Origin: Paraburkholderia phenoliruptrix
GTDB taxonomy: Bacteria; Pseudomonadota; Gammaproteobacteria; Burkholderiales; Burkholderiaceae
Length of the DNA: 64,000 nt
Assembly (NCBI RefSeq): GCF_019511605.1
Contig: NZ_JAEUAV010000006.1
Span: 62,001-126,000, forward strand
Direction: 5' to 3'
Below the pieces are notes generated by a model. It was not told the origin of the DNA. It was given only the letters and a program-made list of their open reading frames with translations, and made no database searches. The first letter of the stretch is position 1, and each line of letters opens with the position of its first letter. This document shows, piece by piece, positions 60,133-64,000 of this stretch. A program made the translations under genes and the position numbers.

Positions 60133-60693
60133 TCAGCCCGGACGCCGGAATTCGTTTTCCACCCACGCCGACGCGCTCGCCTTGCTGAGCTTGAAGTTCG
60201 GCGCGACCTGCACTTGCGCGAGTTGCTCGCCGTACGCGTCGAGCGCCGTAAGCAGCGCGTAGGGTTCGTCTTCGTCGGGCACGATGTCGAGTGTAATGTC
60301 GAGCTCGTCGTTGCCGTCCGCGCTCTCCACGCGCACGGCCTTGTGAAGTTGCGCACGCAACTGCTGTTCATGGCGGCGCAATACTTCAGAGGCGGTTTTC
60401 ACCAGCGTGTTGAACGCGGCCGCGTCGAGCGGCTTCGGGTCCTTCTTGTTGCGGCCCATTGTCCACGGGCCGACGAGCGCAGGTTCCGCTTCGCCGTCCT
60501 TGATCATGGCGACGGCCCAGCCTTCGTCGTCTTCGTTCTTGATCACGCGCGCGGTCCAGCCGTCGTCGCGCCACAGGCGGTCTTCGTGCACCGATTCGGA
60601 ATCGCCGTCCAACTGCGCGGCGTCCTGTGAGGACGTGCCTTCCGTCGTGGAATCAACAGCAGGGGCGGACGATGGAAGGATGGGATCGGTCAT
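60133..60693 (-). CDS. Conserved hypothetical acidic protein
   Basis: The start chosen is the ATG at 60693 (MTDPILPSS), giving 186 residues. A GTG at 60729 is an alternative and neither has a strong ribosome site. The first 45 residues are Ser/Asp/Glu-rich and look disordered. After that comes a folded region with DGWTARVIKNEDDEGWAVAMIKDGEAEPALVGPW, a helix (FNTLVKTASEVLRRHEQQLRAQL) and a second strand-rich part. The whole is strongly acidic. There is no signal or membrane segment. I recognise no family with a known function. Confidence 0.75.
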   Translation of the reverse strand: MTDPILPSSAPAVDSTTEGTSSQDAAQLDGDSESVHEDRLWRDDGWTARVIKNEDDEGWAVAMIKDGEAEPALVGPWTMGRNKKDPKPLDAAAFNTLVKTASEVLRRHEQQLRAQLHKAVRVESADGNDELDITLDIVPDEDEPYALLTALDAYGEQLAQVQVAPNFKLSKASASAWVENEFRRPG

Positions 60694-61106
60694 TGCAGGT
60701 TCACTCACTTTCGCTGGACATGTACACACTTCGAGCCTGCAATTCTACCCGGCTCACGCATGCAAAGCGCCGCACTCCGACGAACGGACAAGTGCGCGCG
60801 GGTATTGCACGGGGACTGCACGGGTATCGCGCGGTTCAGTTTCGACGTGACAGGCCGCTATAAAACCGGCCACAAACCGCAGCGACGTTTCAGCTTGTAA
60901 CGGGACTGCCGACGCGAGCGTGCGCTGGGTATACTCGGGCGTCCGCTTTCCGGGCGCGATTGCGATCGTGCTTGCAGCACGAGCGCTCTACGCGCGAAAA
61001 GCGGCTTCGTCGCGAAGCGTGACGCTGCGTCAATCGTATCTTTGGCGCGCTCGCTTCGCTCGCGCACACGCTCCCACCCAAGACGGGGAACGCCGACGAC
61101 ATCACC
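60694..61106. other. Non-coding stretch before a lipoprotein gene
   Basis: These 413 bases hold no convincing gene. GGTATACT at about 60927 could be a -10 region for the + strand. CTTCG-TCG-CGAAG near 61004 and nearby GACGC repeats form small hairpins. The divergent promoters of the flanking genes must lie here. Confidence 0.5.
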
Positions 61107-61463
61107 ATGAAACGAATCTTCCTGCTTGCTCCCGCGGCTGTTGCAGTCGCGACCCTCGCGGCTTGCGGCTCGTCGAGCGGCCCTTCCGCGCACGACCCGT
61201 CGCAGCCTATGATGTACGTGTCCTCGCAGCGCGCGCCCGCTTATATCGCCAGTTGCCTCGAAAGCCGCTTGTCGCGCGTGCGGCTCTCGCGCGTGGGCAG
61301 CGCAACGCAAATCGCGGTCGGCTCCGACTCGAACAATTCGTACTTCGTCACGCTGACGCCGTCGAACGCCGGCTCTGTCATCAAGGTCATGCGCCCGGCC
61401 AATGCGCCGGATGATCCGCCGGAACCGGAAATGCGCTTCAATATTGCGCGTTGCGCGACCTAA
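61107..61463 (+). CDS. Small predicted lipoprotein
   Basis: The product is 118 residues. MKRIFLLAPAAVAVATLAAC is a lipoprotein signal peptide with the acylated Cys at 20. The mature part begins GSSSGPSAHDPSQ and contains SSQRAPAYIASCLESRL, a possible disulfide Cys pair with the Cys near the end (NIARCAT), and VGSDSNNSYFVTLTPSNAGSVIKVM. It is a short beta-rich domain, probably anchored to the periplasmic face of a membrane. I do not recognise a family with a known role. Confidence 0.85.
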   Translation: MKRIFLLAPAAVAVATLAACGSSSGPSAHDPSQPMMYVSSQRAPAYIASCLESRLSRVRLSRVGSATQIAVGSDSNNSYFVTLTPSNAGSVIKVMRPANAPDDPPEPEMRFNIARCAT

Positions 61464-61497
61464 GCTCCATATCGCGACCGTCGGCTCGATACTCCGC

Positions 61498-62016
61498 ATG
61501 GCATCCAGCAACGCCCACCACGCAACCGGTTTCGCAGCGGGCGTCATTGCTGCGGCGCTCGTGTTGCACAACGGCGGCGGCCACGGCGGCCTCGTTTATG
61601 CGAGCGTGCTGCTGAGCTTCGTTGCGGGCGTGGCGGGAAGCACGGCGCCGGACTGGCTCGAAGTCGCCTGGTGGTCGCGCAAGCGTCGGCTGTGGATCGC
61701 GCACCGTACGCTGACGCATTGGGGCATCGGCTGGCTTGCGTTGCTCGGGCTTTCGTATCACGCGCTGGGCGATTCGATTTACGCCGCGGCTGCGTTCGGC
61801 TTCGCATGCGGCGGCGTGATGCATCTGCTCGCGGACTGGCCGAACCCGCTCGGTGTACCGTGGATCGGCGCACGGCATTCGTTGAACCTGTGGAACAGCG
61901 GACATTGCGACCTGATCGTGGTGGCCGCTTCGTGGGCAGCCGCGTGGTTTGTCGGTCGGCACGCGGGGCTGGCGGGCATGCATGGGCTGCAGATGCTTAG
62001 GCATCTGCGGCTTTGA
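61498..62016 (+). CDS. DUF457/YdjM-type membrane metal-dependent hydrolase-like protein
   Basis: The start chosen is the ATG at 61498 (MASSNAHHATGF), giving 172 residues. A longer start overlaps the lipoprotein gene. It has four or five hydrophobic segments with the family histidines: NAHHATGFAAG at the start, AGSTAPDWLEV, HRTLTHWGIGW and GGVMHLLADWPNPLG. These are the marks of the inner-membrane LexA-regulated YdjM family, which is annotated as metal-dependent hydrolase without a proven substrate. It lies 34 bases after the lipoprotein gene and is possibly co-transcribed. Its stop codon lies in the first unit of a 13-bp repeat tract. Confidence 0.83.
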   Translation: MASSNAHHATGFAAGVIAAALVLHNGGGHGGLVYASVLLSFVAGVAGSTAPDWLEVAWWSRKRRLWIAHRTLTHWGIGWLALLGLSYHALGDSIYAAAAFGFACGGVMHLLADWPNPLGVPWIGARHSLNLWNSGHCDLIVVAASWAAAWFVGRHAGLAGMHGLQMLRHLRL

Positions 62017-62071
62017 ATGGCGGCTTTGAAGCGCGGCTTTAAAGCGCGGCTTTGAATGGAGGCTTTGAAGC
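62007..62071. repeat. Five tandem 13-bp repeats
   Basis: Units at 62007, 62020, 62033, 62046 and 62059 follow the pattern GCGGCTTTGAAGC with one to two changes each (GAATG, TAAAGC or GAGG variants). Alternating ends suggest a 26-bp higher-order unit. The first unit contains the stop codon of the DUF457 gene. Further weak copies run on to about 62115. Confidence 0.85.
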
Positions 62072-62227
62072 GCGGCGCTGGATTGTGATTTTGAAAGCGC
62101 GGTGTGGAATCGTAGCTCTCACTGCAACTTCGCACCCAGCTTCAAATCGCGCCTTCAGGCGCGCAGTCGAGCCTCATGTCTGCAAGCGGCCACCGCGCTC
62201 GTCAACGCGCGACGCCAAACACGCCTC

Positions 62228-63076
62228 TCAACGCATCGCCGCCGCGTAGTTCGCCGGCGTCACGCCCAACAGGCGCACGAAAGCCCGCGTCATGTGGCTC
62301 TGGTCGGCAAAGCCCGCCGCTGCAGCCGAGTCGGCGAGCGATATGCCGCGTGCTATCAGTTGCCGTGCCAGCGCCACGCGCCGCTGCATCCGGTACGCGT
62401 GCGGCGGCAGGCCGGTTTCGTGCGCGAACGCTCGCAGCAACTGGAAGCGGCTGATGCCCGCTTCGTCCGCGAGATCGGCCAGCGTGAGCGGCGCGGCCGG
62501 ATCGTCGTCGATACGCGCCCTGGCACGCGCAATCGGTCCGGCCGAGCGCGACGCCAACGCGTTCGCGTGGCGCGTCGTGCGACGGCTCGCGAGCGCGCAC
62601 AGCAGATGCGCGATCAGTTCGAGCAACGCGTGCTCGCGCGCGAGGTCATCGCCCGCGCAAGGCGGCTGCACCGCCACCGCAAAGAGCCGCTCGAAAAGAC
62701 GCTTGAGCAACACATCTTGCACGACGGGCTGCGCGAGTTCGACGTCGCGCACCTCGGCGCCGCTCAATTCGGCCGCGGCGTCGGCCAGCATGGACGGCTC
62801 GAAGTACAGCATGTGCCAGGCACGGCCACGCTCGTCGAGCGGGCTGCCGTCGTGCACTTCGCCGGGGTTGACCGTAATCACGTCGTTCATGCGCGCTTCG
62901 ACAGGCCCGCGGCCGCTCGCGGACTTATGCCCGCCGCTGAGAATCACGCCCACGCCGAAACGGTCGTGCGAATGGCGCGGAAACGCGCGCGCGGTTTCGG
63001 CCACCGTCGCCTCCACGCCAGCTATCGCGCAACGGGGCATGTAGACGCGGCCACGCGTCCCGTCGCGCGCGGACAT
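62228..63076 (-). CDS. AraC family transcriptional regulator
   Basis: This is a 282-residue protein from the ATG at 63076. The N-terminal cupin-like sensing domain has FPRHSHDRFGVGVILSGGHKS and ITVNPGEVHDGSPLDE. The C-terminal double helix-turn-helix has PLTLADLADEAGISRFQLLRAFAHETGLPPHAYRMQRRV and GISLADSAAAAGFADQSHMTRAFVRLLGVTPANY. Its start overlaps the stop of the serine acetyltransferase gene (TAATG), so the two are coupled. It might regulate exporter or cysteine genes, but its target is not evident. Confidence 0.92.
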   Translation of the reverse strand: MSARDGTRGRVYMPRCAIAGVEATVAETARAFPRHSHDRFGVGVILSGGHKSASGRGPVEARMNDVITVNPGEVHDGSPLDERGRAWHMLYFEPSMLADAAAELSGAEVRDVELAQPVVQDVLLKRLFERLFAVAVQPPCAGDDLAREHALLELIAHLLCALASRRTTRHANALASRSAGPIARARARIDDDPAAPLTLADLADEAGISRFQLLRAFAHETGLPPHAYRMQRRVALARQLIARGISLADSAAAAGFADQSHMTRAFVRLLGVTPANYAAAMR

Positions 63077-63999
63077 TAGCGCCGCCCTTCGTCGCGCTCG
63101 CCTTCGCGCACCTTGCCTTGCGAAACGCTGCTGCCAGGCGGCACGCTATGCGTGAGCCACACGTTTCCGCCAATCACCGAGCCGCGCCCAATGGTCACGC
63201 GTCCGAGAATCGTCGCGCCTGCGTAGATCACCACGTCGTCCTCGACGATAGGATGCCGCGCATTGCCCTTGATGAGCGTGCCGTCCACATCCGCGGCGAA
63301 GCTCTTGGCCCCGAGCGTCACGGCCTGATACACGCGCACGTGCTCGCCGATAATCGCCGTTTCGCCGATCACGACGCCCGTGCCGTGATCGATGAAAAAA
63401 CTCGGGCCGATCGTCGCGCCCGGATGAATGTCGATGCCGGTCGCGGAATGCGCGATCTCGTTGATAAAGCGCGCGAGCAACGGCACGCCGAGACCATGCA
63501 GCGCATGCGCGAGCCGATGATGCGTCATTGCCCACACCCCCGGATAGCAAAGCAGGATTTCGGTGATGTGCTGCGCAGCCGGGTCGCCGGTGAACGCGGC
63601 CTGAATGTCGCTCACGAGCAGCGCACGAATGCGCGGCAACTGCGTGCCGAACTCGCGGGCCACTTCGAACGCGCGCTCGCGCAATTCGGCCTCCGACGTT
63701 TGCGCGTGTTCGGGCAGGAAGCGCAACGCGCGGCGAATCTGCTCGGCAAGCAGACGCAACGTGCTTTCGAGCGTGTGGCCGACGTAATAGTCGACGGTTT
63801 CGTCAGTCAGATCGGGCGCGCCGTAGTGCGTGGGAAAGAGCGCCGCGCGCAGGCCGGCGACAATGCCGATCACCGCTTCGCGCGAGGGCAGTTCGCGAAT
63901 GCCGAGCGGATGCCGCGTGCGGTGCAACTCTTCACGCGACGCGCGCAGGTCCGCGACGATCTGTTCAAGGCCCCAGTTGTGGGAAGGCACGTTAGGCAT
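63076..63999 (-). CDS. cysE: Serine O-acetyltransferase
   Basis: This is a 307-residue protein with the start codon at 63999-63997, one base inside the window edge, so its ribosome site is outside. An N-terminal helical domain (about 1-160) leads to a hexapeptide-repeat left-handed beta-helix: GIDIHPGATIGPSFFIDHGTGVVIGETAIIGEHVRVYQAVTLGA, then VIYAGATILGRVTIGRGSVIGGNVWLTHSV. His in FIDHGTG and the Asp in GIDIHPG are catalytic in the family. It makes O-acetylserine for cysteine synthesis. The long N-terminal form is like EpsC/SAT proteins found outside the main cys operon. Confidence 0.93.
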   Translation of the reverse strand: MPNVPSHNWGLEQIVADLRASREELHRTRHPLGIRELPSREAVIGIVAGLRAALFPTHYGAPDLTDETVDYYVGHTLESTLRLLAEQIRRALRFLPEHAQTSEAELRERAFEVAREFGTQLPRIRALLVSDIQAAFTGDPAAQHITEILLCYPGVWAMTHHRLAHALHGLGVPLLARFINEIAHSATGIDIHPGATIGPSFFIDHGTGVVIGETAIIGEHVRVYQAVTLGAKSFAADVDGTLIKGNARHPIVEDDVVIYAGATILGRVTIGRGSVIGGNVWLTHSVPPGSSVSQGKVREGERDEGRR

Positions 64000-64000
64000 A

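Noticed and set aside
60627..60863. Small + strand frame overlapping the acidic hypothetical gene
   Set aside because: No ribosome site and a composition typical of chance frames. The - strand gene at 60133-60693 has a better protein-like sequence.
1..64000. Search by eye for tRNA, rRNA, CRISPR arrays, insertion sequences and att sites
   Set aside because: No cloverleaf-like segment, no regularly spaced repeats of CRISPR size, no transposase and no flanking direct repeats were seen.

Overview
The window reads as a chromosomal segment of a high-GC beta-proteobacterium of the Burkholderiaceae, most likely Paraburkholderia, Caballeronia or a close relative. This rests on gene content (VgrG/PAAR island, pca cluster, ehu/eut/doe cluster, folE, polyphosphate genes), GGAG-type ribosome sites and dense overlapping operons. 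No rRNA, tRNA, CRISPR array or insertion sequence was seen. The left edge cuts a gene. The right edge falls just upstream of the start codon of a serine acetyltransferase.

Layout. 1-5532 is a type VI secretion vgrG island on the - strand: a VgrG divided by an in-frame TAG, a fused HExxH metallopeptidase domain, an exported protein that may be its immunity partner, a PAAR tip protein and a cut membrane protein. 6237-20383 is one long - strand operon. Its enzymes are a nicotinate-dehydrogenase-like molybdenum/2Fe-2S/cytochrome c hydroxylase, 6-hydroxynicotinate reductase and enamidase, with a branched-chain-amino-acid-type ABC importer, two AA_synth (DUF1185) paralogues and a UPF0280 (ApbE-like) protein. 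A divergent TetR regulator follows. Together they suggest reductive nicotinate or hydroxypyridine-carboxylate breakdown of the kind known from Eubacterium barkeri, here joined to a respiratory-type hydroxylase. 21659-25727 is pcaIJBDC, the lower protocatechuate branch, with a promoter/operator region and a LysR gene.

27147-37365 holds folE, a drug/metabolite exporter, a DedA-rhodanese fusion, a diguanylate cyclase, a phosphate/polyphosphate group (CHAD protein, PiT transporter, PPK2), a glyoxalase-fold protein and an HtrA-like protease. ggt follows. 39342-52224 is a nearly complete ectoine/hydroxyectoine uptake and catabolism region (doeD, doeC, asnC/doeX, doeB, doeA, eutC, eutB, enuR, ehuBCDA). 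The two transcription units share a 16-bp motif upstream that could be the EnuR operator.

52301-57229 holds an MFS exporter and a four-gene operon (CDP-alcohol phosphatidyltransferase, 2-oxoglutarate/Fe(II) oxygenase, LPG-synthase/UPF0104-type membrane protein, nucleotidyltransferase). By logic this looks like a pathway for a modified phospholipid head group, and I know of no described function for the set. The rest holds a PhoX-like Tat phosphatase, small exported proteins, a DUF457 membrane protein followed by 13-bp tandem repeats, an AraC regulator and a serine acetyltransferase. The best candidates for undescribed biology are the nicotinate-type operon with its accessory genes, the lipid operon, and the divided VgrG-metallopeptidase. 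All family calls were made by eye, without database searches.
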